From: an uncultured Bacteroidales bacterium
GTDB lineage: Bacteria; Bacteroidota; Bacteroidia; Bacteroidales; UBA932
Length of the DNA stretch: 64,000 bases
Assembly: GCA_900541925.1 (NCBI GenBank)
Contig: UQMB01000006.1
Span: forward strand, 1-64,000
Direction: 5' to 3'
This document shows positions 42,939 through 51,490 of the stretch, in pieces (positions within the stretch are counted from its first letter, which is position 1; each line of letters starts with the position of its first letter). The notes under the pieces were generated by a model. The model did no database searches, was not told the origin of the DNA, and saw nothing but the letters and a program-made list of their open reading frames with translations. Both the position numbers and the translations under genes were made by a program.

Positions 42939-44316
42939 GTTGACTTTTTCCATCGGCGGAGTACATCCGCACGACAACAAGATTTCCCGGGGCTGCCCCA
43001 TTGAAGTCCTTCCTCTTCCGGGAACGGTATATGTCTCAATGGCCCAGCACCTTGGCGCTCCGGCCAAGCCGACCGTGGCTGTCGGGGACAAGGTGAAGGC
43101 CGGGCAGGTGATAGCAGAGCCGGGCGGATTCATCTCGGCTTTCGTCCACTCTCCTGTGTCCGGGACCGTCAAGAGCATAGCTCCGCGCAAGGATCTTGCC
43201 GGCAACTGGATGACTCATGTCGAGATAGTCGTCGAGGGCGATGAGTGGGCCGAGGGAATCGACCTCTCTGACACCCTTGTCACCGAGATACCCGATGACC
43301 GCGCATTCATACTTGACCGCATCAAGGCATGCGGAGTCGTGGGCCTGGGCGGGGCCACCTTCCCTACTCATGTGAAACTCAATCCGGCGCCGGGCAAGGT
43401 GGCCGAGTGCCTGATACTCAACGGGGCCGAGTGCGAGCCTTATCTGACCAGCGACTTCCGCATCATGGTCGAGAGGCCGAAGGAAATCGTGGTCGGAGCC
43501 GCCATAATGCAGAAAGTTCTCGGCTGCCGCTGTGTGATCGGAGTCGAGGAGAACAAGCCTGAGGCGATAGAGGCGCTCAGCGGCGCCATCGCCCAGCTCG
43601 GATACAAGAACATTGAAGTGGCGGTCCTCAAGAAGCGCTACCCGCAGGGCGGTGAGAAGCAGCTCATCGATGCTGTGCTCCGCCGTCAGGTGAAGTCCGG
43701 CTGCCTGCCGATAGACGCCGGCGCGGTGGTGCAGAATGTGGCCACCTCGCTTGCGGTATATGAGGCTGTGCAGAAGAACAAGCCTCTTGTGACCAACACC
43801 CTGACCGTCACCGGCGACTGCCTTCCTGTGGAGAAGCAGCACAATTATCTCTTCCGCATCGGAACACCTCTCTCATACATAATGGAGCAGGCCGGCGGGA
43901 TTCCTGAGGGCGCCGTCAAGATAATCAGCGGCGGACCTATGATGGGCAAGGCCATAAGCAATGTGGACGCCTGCACCGTCAAGGGCTCGTCTTCGATACT
44001 CTACCTGAGCGGCGAGGCGACCGTGCGCAAGCCTGAGGGCGGATGCATACGCTGCGGACGTTGCAGCGACGCCTGCCCTATGGGACTTGAGCCGTTCCTT
44101 CTCAACAGGCTTTACAAGGCGGCCGACTTCGCCGGCCTTGAGCATAATGCCGTGCAGGATTGTATCGAATGCGGCTGCTGTCTGTACAGCTGTCCGGCCA
44201 ACATCCCTCTGCTTGACTACATACGCCAGGCCAAGGGACAGGTGATGGGTATCATTCGCGGGCGTGCAGCCGCCGCAAAGGCCGCTGCTGAAGCCGCAAA
44301 AAAGAAAGATGAATAA
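42931..44316 (+). CDS. rnfC: Rnf complex subunit C (NADH-binding)
   Basis: 461-residue soluble subunit carrying the NADH/FMN site and two [4Fe-4S] clusters. The N-terminal GGVHPHDNK segment, glycine-rich GGATFPTHVKL and GAECEPYLTSD are diagnostic. Cluster motifs are CIRCGRCSDACPMG and CIECGCCLYSCPANIP. No long C-terminal Ala/Lys repeat as in E. coli RsxC; only a short KAAAEAAKKK tail. Confidence 0.96.
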   Translation: MNKLTFSIGGVHPHDNKISRGCPIEVLPLPGTVYVSMAQHLGAPAKPTVAVGDKVKAGQVIAEPGGFISAFVHSPVSGTVKSIAPRKDLAGNWMTHVEIVVEGDEWAEGIDLSDTLVTEIPDDRAFILDRIKACGVVGLGGATFPTHVKLNPAPGKVAECLILNGAECEPYLTSDFRIMVERPKEIVVGAAIMQKVLGCRCVIGVEENKPEAIEALSGAIAQLGYKNIEVAVLKKRYPQGGEKQLIDAVLRRQVKSGCLPIDAGAVVQNVATSLAVYEAVQKNKPLVTNTLTVTGDCLPVEKQHNYLFRIGTPLSYIMEQAGGIPEGAVKIISGGPMMGKAISNVDACTVKGSSSILYLSGEATVRKPEGGCIRCGRCSDACPMGLEPFLLNRLYKAADFAGLEHNAVQDCIECGCCLYSCPANIPLLDYIRQAKGQVMGIIRGRAAAAKAAAEAAKKKDE

Positions 44317-44317
44317 T

Positions 44318-45280
44318 ATGGGAAAAATTCTTGTTTCTCCGTCTCCGCACATACACGCGGATGTCTCCACCCGCTCCATAATGAGGGACGTTCTCATCGC
44401 GCTTGCGCCGGCGGCACTGGTGTCCGTGCTCTTCTACGGATGGGCGGAACTCCTTGTGCTGGCGGTCAGCATCGCTTCCTGCGTCCTCGTCGAGTGGGCT
44501 GTGACCAAGTGGCTGCTGAAGAGACCATCGACTATCTCCGATCTCTCCGCCGCCGTGACCGGCCTCCTGTTGGCCATGAACCTTCCGGTGACGACCCCCT
44601 GGTGGGTCGTGCTGATCGGGGCCCTGTTCTCCATCGGCGTCGTCAAGATGACTTTCGGAGGCATCGGACAGAACATTTTCAACCCGGCCATCGCCGGGCG
44701 TGTGTTCCTGCTGGTTTCGTTCCCGACCTATATGACTGACTGGACGGTGACTCCCGGATTCATCCATGCCACAGACGCCGTCTCCGGCGCCACGCTGCTG
44801 GGAAGATACGCCGAGGGCGGTGTCGAGGCTGTCGCCGGGACAGATTACCTGCGCACGCTTTTCCTCAACATAGGCGGTTCTGCCGGTGAGATTTCGACCC
44901 TCGCCCTGCTGCTCGGATTCGGCTACCTGCTTGTCCGCAAGGTGGTGAAGGCCTGGATACCGCTCAGCATCTTCGCCACGGTGTTCGTGTTCTCCGGCAT
45001 CCTCTGGCTTGTTGACCCTTCCACCTACACCGACCCGGTTTTCAACCTCCTCACCGGAGGCATGGTGCTCGGCTCCTGCTTCATGGCGACCGACTATGTG
45101 ACCTCGCCTATGAGCACGCTCGGAGGGGTGGTGTATGGCATAGGCATCGGCCTGCTCGTGGTTCTGATCCGCTTCTTCGGCTCATATCCTGAGGGCATGT
45201 CGTTCGCGATTCTTATCATGAACTGCGCGGTGCCTCTTCTCAACAATTGGTTCCATCAGAAAAAATACGGGAGGGCTTGA
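44318..45280 (+). CDS. rnfD: Rnf complex subunit D (membrane, FMN-carrying)
   Basis: Integral membrane subunit, 320 residues from the ATG at 44318 (MGKILVSPSPHIHAD); an ATG at 44309 would add three. About nine hydrophobic helices alternate with short loops. The covalent-FMN attachment region reads TDAVSGATLLGRY, with Thr in the SGAT motif. Two bases after rnfC. Confidence 0.94.
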   Translation: MGKILVSPSPHIHADVSTRSIMRDVLIALAPAALVSVLFYGWAELLVLAVSIASCVLVEWAVTKWLLKRPSTISDLSAAVTGLLLAMNLPVTTPWWVVLIGALFSIGVVKMTFGGIGQNIFNPAIAGRVFLLVSFPTYMTDWTVTPGFIHATDAVSGATLLGRYAEGGVEAVAGTDYLRTLFLNIGGSAGEISTLALLLGFGYLLVRKVVKAWIPLSIFATVFVFSGILWLVDPSTYTDPVFNLLTGGMVLGSCFMATDYVTSPMSTLGGVVYGIGIGLLVVLIRFFGSYPEGMSFAILIMNCAVPLLNNWFHQKKYGRA

Positions 45281-45282
45281 CA

Positions 45283-45858
45283 ATGGCAGCACAATCAACA
45301 CTTAAAAACATGGCTCTCTGCCTCACGCTGGTCTGCCTCATCTGCTCAGCCGTGCTCGGTGTGGCCTATGCGGTGACGCTTGAGCCTGTCAAGGCGGCGC
45401 AGGTTGCCAAGACCAACAAGGCCATAGCTCAGGTGCTTCCTGAGTTTGCCGACGACAATGTGGCGGAGCAGTCCGTGACGGTCGATGGGGTGGAGTACAC
45501 ATACTACCATCCGTCGTCCGGATATGCGGTGATTTCCGTGGTCAACGGCTTCGGCGGCGCGCTTTCCGTGATGGTGGGCATTACGGAGGACGGCAAGGTG
45601 TACAACACTTCCGTGATCTCCCACAGCGAGACTCCGGGGCTCGGAGCCAAGTGCCAGAGCGATGAGGGCTTCCTCGGACAGTTCCGCGGACTTGACCCCG
45701 CTTCGGCCAGACTCGCCGTGACCAAGGACGGCGGCGACATCGACGCCATCACAGCTTCGACCATCACTTCAAGGGCATATACGCTTGCAGTGGCCAACGC
45801 CGTCAAGGTGTTCGGCTTTTTAACTTCAGAAAACGGAGGAGGAAAGGACAATGAGTAA
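45283..45858 (+). CDS. rnfG: Rnf complex subunit G (FMN-binding)
   Basis: 191 residues from the ATG at 45283, which gives a normal start just after the rnfD stop. One N-terminal membrane helix (MALCLTLVCLICSAVLGVAYAVTL) anchors a periplasmic FMN-binding domain. The flavin is expected on the Thr of DAITASTITSRAY, the conserved S(T)xTS-type site; HSETPGLGAKC is also a family hallmark. Overlaps rnfE by 8 bases. Confidence 0.94.
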   Translation: MAAQSTLKNMALCLTLVCLICSAVLGVAYAVTLEPVKAAQVAKTNKAIAQVLPEFADDNVAEQSVTVDGVEYTYYHPSSGYAVISVVNGFGGALSVMVGITEDGKVYNTSVISHSETPGLGAKCQSDEGFLGQFRGLDPASARLAVTKDGGDIDAITASTITSRAYTLAVANAVKVFGFLTSENGGGKDNE

Positions 45859-46435
45859 GCTCTCTCTGATTACCAAGGGGTTCGTCAAGGACAACCCTAC
45901 CTTTGTGCTGGTGCTCGGCATGTGCCCGACGCTTGCCACCACCACATCTGCGATGAACGGTCTTGAGATGGGACTCGCTACGATGTTCGTGCTCGTGCTC
46001 AGCAATATCGCGATCTCGCTTGTCGCCCCGGCGGTGCCTGACAAGGTGCGCATCCCGTCCTACATCGTCATCATCGCGACATTCGTGACCGTCCTCCAGC
46101 TGCTGATGCAGGCTTATGTGCCGGCCGTGTATGAGACCCTCGGCCTGTTCATACCTCTTATCGTGGTCAACTGTATCGTGCTTGGACGCGCGGAGGCTTT
46201 CGCCAACAAGAACTCTGTCATCGACTCGGCATGCGACGGTCTGGGCATCGGGCTCGGCTTCACCATGTCGCTGACGGTCATAGGCATCGTCCGCGAGATT
46301 CTTGGAAGCGGCTCCGTCTTCGGGTGGAAGTTCATCCCGGGTGACGGCATCCTCGCATTCGTGATGGCGCCGGGCGCGTTCCTCGTGCTGGGTTACCTGA
46401 TGGTTCTCTTCAATAAGTTCCTCGCCAAAAAGTAG
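45851..46435 (+). CDS. rnfE: Rnf complex subunit E (membrane)
   Basis: 194-residue integral membrane subunit with six predicted helices. The start SLITKGFVKDNPTFVLVLGMCPTLATTTSA and the motif VNCIVLGRAEAFANKN are typical of RnfE/NqrD. RnfA and RnfE form the inverted-repeat pair that holds an Fe-S centre in the membrane; the Cys in GMCPTLA and NCIVLG are the likely ligands. Confidence 0.95.
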   Translation: MSKLSLITKGFVKDNPTFVLVLGMCPTLATTTSAMNGLEMGLATMFVLVLSNIAISLVAPAVPDKVRIPSYIVIIATFVTVLQLLMQAYVPAVYETLGLFIPLIVVNCIVLGRAEAFANKNSVIDSACDGLGIGLGFTMSLTVIGIVREILGSGSVFGWKFIPGDGILAFVMAPGAFLVLGYLMVLFNKFLAKK

Positions 46436-46444
46436 AGTTGAGTC

Positions 46445-47047
46445 ATGGAATACATTCTTATCATCATATCGGCGATTTTCGTCAACAATGTACTGCTCTC
46501 CCAGTTCCTCGGCATCTGCCCGTTCCTGGGAGTGTCCAACAAACTGTCCACAGCCACCGGAATGTCCGGAGCCGTATGCTTCGTGATCACTCTGGCCACG
46601 GTCGTGACATACCTTCTCAACAAGTATCTGCTCCTGCCGTTCGGGCTTGAGTTCCTTCAGACGATTTCGTTCATCCTTGTGATCGCCGCCCTCGTGCAGA
46701 TGGTGGAGATTGTCCTCAAGAAGATCAGCCCGTCGCTCTATCAGGCGCTCGGCATCTTCCTCCCGCTCATCACCACCAACTGCGCCGTGCTCGGTGTGGC
46801 CATCACCGTGGTGACCAAGGAGTTCACTTTCGGGGGCGAGGCTCATCTGCTCAATCTCGGAGAGGCTACGGTCTATGCCCTCGCTACATCCCTGGGTTAC
46901 GGTCTTGCGATGTGCCTCTTTGCGGGCATACGCGAGCATCTGGCCCTGAGCAATGTCCCTAAGGCTTTCAGAGGCCTGCCTATCGCGCTGATTTCCGTCA
47001 GCATCATGGCCATGGCCTTCCTCGGTTTCTCCGGACTCGTAAAATGA
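46445..47047 (+). CDS. rnfA: Rnf complex subunit A (membrane)
   Basis: 200-residue membrane subunit, last of the rnf operon in the order B-C-D-G-E-A. NNVLLSQFLGICPFLGVSNK and TTNCAVLGVAITV carry the conserved cysteines paired with those of RnfE. Six helices. With ATP synthase and NfnAB nearby in this window it supports an energy metabolism in which ferredoxin oxidation by NAD+ charges an ion gradient. Confidence 0.95.
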   Translation: MEYILIIISAIFVNNVLLSQFLGICPFLGVSNKLSTATGMSGAVCFVITLATVVTYLLNKYLLLPFGLEFLQTISFILVIAALVQMVEIVLKKISPSLYQALGIFLPLITTNCAVLGVAITVVTKEFTFGGEAHLLNLGEATVYALATSLGYGLAMCLFAGIREHLALSNVPKAFRGLPIALISVSIMAMAFLGFSGLVK

Positions 47048-47075
47048 CTTCTGTTAAACTTAAATAATATCAGTT

Positions 47076-47519
47076 ATGAAAAAAGTACTTGTAGCCGCCC
47101 TTTCTCTGCTCATGTTCGGAGTTGCGGCTTCCGCTCAGCCTAGGGCTCTCGGTGTCCGTGCCACATACGGCGCGGAGGTGTCTTACCAGCACAGTTTTGG
47201 TGTGAATTTCGTTGAGGCGGACCTCGGCCTGTTCGGCAACGGTTTCTACCTCACAGGTGTATATGATTTTGTTTTCGCTTCAGAGGGCAACTTCAACTTC
47301 TACGCCGGCCCGGGCGCGCAGATTGGCTTCTACGGCAGCAAAGATGACGATGACAACTCTGTGACCAAGATGGGCCTCGGCGTGGTCGGACAGATAGGCA
47401 TGGAGTACAATTTCTCCCTGCCTCTCTCACTCTCTCTTGATTGGAGGCCGGGTATAAGTCTCACCGGCGGCGGCTTCGGCTGGCAGGGCTTCGCCCTCGG
47501 CATCCGTTACAGGTTCTAA
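47076..47519 (+). CDS. Small outer membrane beta-barrel protein
   Basis: 147 residues with signal peptide MKKVLVAALSLLMFGVAASAQ and a mature part of alternating amphipathic strands ending GIRYRF (terminal Phe). The size suits an eight-stranded barrel of the OmpX/OmpA-barrel kind. No catalytic motif seen. Function unknown. It ends 21 bases before an intrinsic terminator and appears to be its own small unit, 28 bases after rnfA. Confidence 0.75.
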   Translation: MKKVLVAALSLLMFGVAASAQPRALGVRATYGAEVSYQHSFGVNFVEADLGLFGNGFYLTGVYDFVFASEGNFNFYAGPGAQIGFYGSKDDDDNSVTKMGLGVVGQIGMEYNFSLPLSLSLDWRPGISLTGGGFGWQGFALGIRYRF

Positions 47520-47540
47520 ACCTGCTTCGATATTGGATTG

Positions 47541-47570
47541 ACGGCTCCGTTTCGGTGGGGCCGTTTTTCG
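47541..47570 (+). terminator. Intrinsic terminator after the small barrel gene
   Basis: ACGGCTCC (47541-47548) pairs with GGGGCCGT (47557-47564, one T-G wobble) around an 8-base loop and runs into TTTTT. Confidence 0.8.
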
Positions 47571-47578
47571 TATGTCTA

Positions 47579-47609
47579 TTGCATCTTTTTAACGGATTGT
47601 TTATTTTTG
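47579..47609 (+). promoter_or_regulatory. Promoter of nfnAB
   Basis: TTG (47579-47581), 20-base spacer, TATTTTTG (47602-47609). The start codon at 47618 lies 8 bases past the -7 box, so the mRNA should be leaderless or nearly so. Confidence 0.6.
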
Positions 47610-47617
47610 AGACCATA

Positions 47618-48481
47618 ATGTATGAAATCATAACCAAGGAGATGCTTACTCCGACCATCTGTCGGATGAAAGTGAACGCACCGATGCTTGCCAGAGCGGC
47701 TCAGCCGGGGCAGTTTCTGATGGTTCTTCCAGAAGAGAAGGGGGAACGGATTCCATTGACAATAAGCGATTATGACCCTGAAGAGGGGAGCGTGACCATA
47801 GTGACGCAGAAGATCGGCGCGTCCACATCCGACATCCTGTCTTTCGAGCCGGGAGAGAGTTTCCGTGATGTGGCCGGGCCTCTCGGGCATCCTTCCGAGT
47901 TCGTGTCGTTCAGCCCGGAGCGGCTTTCGGAAAGCCGCTATATCTTCATCGCCGGGGGTGTGGGCACGGCGCCCGTGTATCCCCAGGCCAAATGGCTGCA
48001 TTCCCGCGGCGCTAAGGTGGATGTCATAATAGGGGCCAAGACCAAGGACATATTGATTTACAAGGAGGAGATGGCGTCCGTTTGCGACAATCTCTTCATC
48101 TGCACTGATGACGGCAGCGAGGGTTTCCACGGGATGGTCACCGCTCTGCTTGAGAAACTTGTGCGTGAGGAGGGACGCAGCTACACCATGGCTGTCGCCA
48201 TAGGCCCGATGATAATGATGAAGTTCACCACCCTTACTGCGGTCAGGCTCGGTTTGCCGATAACGGTGAGTCTCAACACTTTGATGGTGGACGGTACAGG
48301 CATGTGCGGCGCCTGCAGGGTGAGCGTGGCCGGGAAGACCCGCTTCGCCTGTGTGGAGGGTCCTGAGTTCAACGGAGCCGAGGTGGATTTCGATGAGGCA
48401 ATGCGCCGTCAGGGACAGTACAAGACAGAGGAGGCGGAGGCCCTCAAGAATCATAAATGCAGAATAGGTAGAGGAAAATAA
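47618..48481 (+). CDS. NADH-dependent ferredoxin:NADP+ oxidoreductase subunit A (NfnA-like)
   Basis: 287 residues from the ATG at 47618 (MYEIITKEMLTPTICRMKVNAP); upstream codons belong to the preceding gene's region. An N-terminal FAD-binding barrel (QPGQFLMVLPEEKGERIPLTISDYD), an NAD-binding fold (RYIFIAGGVGTAPVYPQAKWL) and a C-terminal [2Fe-2S] site (CGACRVSVAGKTRFAC) identify the PyrK/NfnA group. Next to a GltD-like partner the NfnA reading is favoured over dihydroorotate dehydrogenase PyrK. NfnAB bifurcates electrons between NADPH, NAD+ and ferredoxin. One-base overlap with nfnB. Confidence 0.85.
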   Translation: MYEIITKEMLTPTICRMKVNAPMLARAAQPGQFLMVLPEEKGERIPLTISDYDPEEGSVTIVTQKIGASTSDILSFEPGESFRDVAGPLGHPSEFVSFSPERLSESRYIFIAGGVGTAPVYPQAKWLHSRGAKVDVIIGAKTKDILIYKEEMASVCDNLFICTDDGSEGFHGMVTALLEKLVREEGRSYTMAVAIGPMIMMKFTTLTAVRLGLPITVSLNTLMVDGTGMCGACRVSVAGKTRFACVEGPEFNGAEVDFDEAMRRQGQYKTEEAEALKNHKCRIGRGK

Positions 48482-49881
48482 TGGCAGAGAGAATACCAAG
48501 AGTGCCTGTACGCGAGCAGGACCCTAAAGTCAGGGCGACCAATTTTGATGAGGTCTGCTATGGATACAATGAGCAGGAGGCCTTGCTTGAGGCTTCGCGC
48601 TGCCTGCATTGCCGCAATCCGCGCTGTGTGGGCGCCTGCCCTGTAGGTCTGAAGATTCCGGAGTTCATCTCCCGTCTCCGCGACGGTGACATCGCCGGTG
48701 CGGCGGACATAATCGCGCAGGACTCTTCTTTGCCTGCGGTCTGCGGACGAGTGTGCCCGCAGGAGACCCAGTGTGAGGGCAGCTGCGTGCTTGGAGTGAA
48801 GGGGGAGCCTGTGGCTATCGGCAAACTTGAGAGGTTCGTGGCCGACTATATGCGGGAGCACCGCGGCGCAGACAACACGGAACCTTGTCGGAAGGCTCCC
48901 GCCAACGGGGTCAAGGTCGCTGTCATCGGTTCCGGCCCGGCAGGTCTTGCCTGCGCTTCGGATCTTGCCAAACTCGGCTACGATGTGACTGTCTTCGAGG
49001 CTCTTCACAAGGCCGGAGGAGTGCTTGAGTACGGGATTCCGGAGTTCCGCCTTCCTAAGGAGAAGGTGCTTCGCGGCGAGGTGCAGGATGTGGTACGCCT
49101 TGGCGTCAAGATAGTCACGGATGTGATTGTCGGCAGGACTGTGACCATCGATTCGCTTATGGACGAGATGGGGTTCAAGGCTGTGTTTGTCGGGACCGGG
49201 GCCGGGCTTCCCAAGTTTATGGGCATTCCCGGAGAGAACCTCTGCGGAGTGTTCTCGGCCAACGAGTTCCTGACGCGCAACAATCTCATGTGCGCATGGA
49301 GGGATGATTATCTCACCCCTATCCACGCGGGCCGCAAGGTGTGCGTTGTCGGGGGAGGGAATGTGGCTATGGATGCGGCGCGTACGGCACTGCGTCTCGG
49401 AGCCGAGGTGCACATAGTGTATCGCCGCACAGAGGCTGAGCTCCCGGCCCGTCGGGAAGAGGTCCATCATGCCAAGGACGAGGGCATAGTCTTCGACCTG
49501 CTCACAAATCCGGTGGAGATTGTCGGTGACGAGAGAGGCTGGGTCAAGGCTTTGCGCTGTATCCGCATGGAGCTCGGGGAGCCGGACGCGAGCGGACGCC
49601 GCAGTCCTGTGCCGGTCGAGGGTTCAGAGTTTGAGGTGGAGGCCGACACGGTGATAATGGCTCTCGGAACCAGTTCCAATCCGTTGATTTCGAGGACGAC
49701 ACCTGGTCTGGAAACCAACCGGCGCGGAGGACTCGTGGCGGATGAGTCAGGTGCTACCACGCGCCCTGGAGTCTTTGCGGGCGGAGATGCTGTTACCGGC
49801 GCCGCGACCGTGATTCTTGCCATGGGGGCGGGGCGTAAGGCGGCCAGGGCGATAGATGAGTACCTGAGGACGCCGCAGTAG
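48481..49881 (+). CDS. NADPH-dependent oxidoreductase, NfnB / GltD-like
   Basis: 466-residue flavoprotein of the glutamate synthase small-subunit family. N-terminal Fe-S motifs (CLHCRNPRCVGACPVG, CGRVCPQETQCEGSC), an FAD Rossmann motif (VAVIGSGPAGLACASDLAKLG), an NADPH-binding motif (VCVVGGGNVAMDAARTAL) and a C-terminal GVFAGGDAVTGAATVILAMGAGRKAA. No large glutamate synthase subunit is present here, while the NfnA-like gene overlaps by one base, so the pair is best read as NfnAB. Confidence 0.88.
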   Translation: MAERIPRVPVREQDPKVRATNFDEVCYGYNEQEALLEASRCLHCRNPRCVGACPVGLKIPEFISRLRDGDIAGAADIIAQDSSLPAVCGRVCPQETQCEGSCVLGVKGEPVAIGKLERFVADYMREHRGADNTEPCRKAPANGVKVAVIGSGPAGLACASDLAKLGYDVTVFEALHKAGGVLEYGIPEFRLPKEKVLRGEVQDVVRLGVKIVTDVIVGRTVTIDSLMDEMGFKAVFVGTGAGLPKFMGIPGENLCGVFSANEFLTRNNLMCAWRDDYLTPIHAGRKVCVVGGGNVAMDAARTALRLGAEVHIVYRRTEAELPARREEVHHAKDEGIVFDLLTNPVEIVGDERGWVKALRCIRMELGEPDASGRRSPVPVEGSEFEVEADTVIMALGTSSNPLISRTTPGLETNRRGGLVADESGATTRPGVFAGGDAVTGAATVILAMGAGRKAARAIDEYLRTPQ

Positions 49882-49913
49882 TTTCGTAACACACACACTA
49901 ATAACCAACCATA

Positions 49914-50840
49914 ATGAAAGATTCTGATTTCTGGGCCTCTATCAAGACGCCGAAGTTCTGGAAGGACATGCTTATCATCTCAGTGGCCATGTTCATCGCC
50001 GCTGCGGCTGTCTATTATTTCCTCGTGCCGAGCAAACTTGTCGTAGGCAGTATTTCCGGCTTGTCCATTGTCGTCAGCGGTGTGCTCGCCAAGATGGGGA
50101 TTATAGTCAAGGTCTCGACGATAATTCTGATAATCAATGCTATTCTTCTGGTGATCGCTTACCTCCTGATCGGTCCTGAATTCGGGGTCAAGACGGCGTA
50201 TGCGGCGCTGGTGCTGGGCCCGCTGATGAATCTGTGGGAGAGTATCTGCCCTTATGAGAGGTTGATGGAGCCGGGCGCCTCCTCCATGATGGGGAATCTG
50301 TGGTTTGACCTCCTGTGCTTCGTGCTTGTCTTGAGCGCTTCGCAGGCTATATTGTTCCGTATCAATGCCTCTACGGGCGGGCTGGACATAATCGCCAAGA
50401 TTTTCAACAAGTATTTCCACTTCGACATGGGGATGTCGGTGACGATAGCCGGCGTGATCATATGCTGCACCGCATTCCTTATCAACCCGTTCCGTCTGGT
50501 CATTATCGGCCTTATCGGCACATGGATCAACGGGATGATTGTCAACTATTTCATGGCGTCGCTGAGCCGCCGCAAGAGGGTCTGCATCGTTTCGCATGAG
50601 CATGAGCGGATTCGCAAGCATATCATTGAGGATATTGTCCGCGGGTGTACGCTTTATGAGGTGACCGGAGGTTATAGCGGCGAGAAGTATATGGAGATTC
50701 AGACGTTGCTGACCCAGAATGAGTTCGCCGACCTTATGGCTTTCATCCGCGACAACGACATCAAGGCCTTCATTACGGCCGGCAATGTCAGCGAAGTCTA
50801 CGGCCTCTGGAGCGACCACAAGGGCCACCGGAAGAAATAG
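49914..50840 (+). CDS. YitT-family membrane protein (DUF161 and DUF2179)
   Basis: 308 residues. About five to six membrane helices in the first 200 residues (IISVAMFIAAAAVYYFLVPSKLVVGSISGLSIVVSG, then others) and a soluble C-terminal domain RKRVCIVSHEHERIRKHIIEDIVRGCTLYEVTGGYSG, the DUF2179 part. YitT proteins are common in Bacteroidota and Firmicutes; transport has been suggested but is not established. Followed by a long non-coding stretch. Confidence 0.88.
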   Translation: MKDSDFWASIKTPKFWKDMLIISVAMFIAAAAVYYFLVPSKLVVGSISGLSIVVSGVLAKMGIIVKVSTIILIINAILLVIAYLLIGPEFGVKTAYAALVLGPLMNLWESICPYERLMEPGASSMMGNLWFDLLCFVLVLSASQAILFRINASTGGLDIIAKIFNKYFHFDMGMSVTIAGVIICCTAFLINPFRLVIIGLIGTWINGMIVNYFMASLSRRKRVCIVSHEHERIRKHIIEDIVRGCTLYEVTGGYSGEKYMEIQTLLTQNEFADLMAFIRDNDIKAFITAGNVSEVYGLWSDHKGHRKK

Positions 50841-51490
50841 CGCCGGCCCGCTTTTATGGTCGCCTGACCAGCCCGGCGGGACTTGCCCTGCTTGTGGCTG
50901 GTCTTGCCCTGCTGCTGGGCTGCTTTGGCGGGACTTGCCGGGCGGGCCTTGCTCGGCTCGCTTGACTGCTTGTGGCTTGGTCTTGCCGGGCTCGCTTTCC
51001 TGCTGCTTTGGCTGTCTGGCGGGTCTTGCTCGGACCTGCTTTGTATAGCCTGACCTTGGTTGGCCCGCCCTGCTATCTTGACTCGTTAATAACAAGGTTC
51101 TATTGCTTAGCTGTCCGGTCATTTTTGCTTTGCCGGCTTGGTTTGCCCGCTTGCCTGCTTGTGGCGGGAATCCCGAACCTTGGATCTTCGTCCCCGTAAT
51201 CCGCGCTTCCGCACCGTGGAACATCCGCCAGCGCGTGGAACACTGCCGTGCGCACCAGGGGTGTTTTTACTCACCGCGATGATTTTCTGAAGCCCGCGTG
51301 CGCAGAAAGGGGCCTGGTGCGCACGGGAATAGCACTTGGGCGGCCGGGCCTGGTAAGCACGGAATCTCAATCATTCCAGAATCAGCGGCCCCTCTCTTCC
51401 GTCTCCAATACAGTTTCGGCCGTTTCAAGGGCTATGTACCATTCAACAGCCGCAGCATAGACAACTCCGACCGCAGGAAATAGTAGAGAA
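50841..51490. repeat. Non-coding stretch with degenerate GC-rich repeats
   Basis: 650 bases between two convergent genes with no gene I can support. From 50871 to about 51060 short words recur: GCGGGACTTGCC at 50876 and 50928, GGCGGGCCTTGC at 50941 and GCGGGTCTTGCT at 51019. TGCTTGTGGCT and GGTCTTGCC each occur twice. Spacing is irregular (first step 52 bases). Strand composition is skewed: few A, many G, C and T. The remainder (51100-51490) shows shorter echoes such as GTGGAAC and GGCCTGGT. Confidence 0.65.

Noticed and set aside
48481..49881. Glutamate synthase small subunit GltD
   Set aside because: No large subunit gene adjoins it; the one-base overlap with the NfnA-like gene fits NfnB better.
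49980..51224. Minus-strand frame of 414 codons running from inside the YitT gene through the repeat tract
   Set aside because: Half is antisense to a clear gene and the rest is low-complexity translation of the degenerate repeats.
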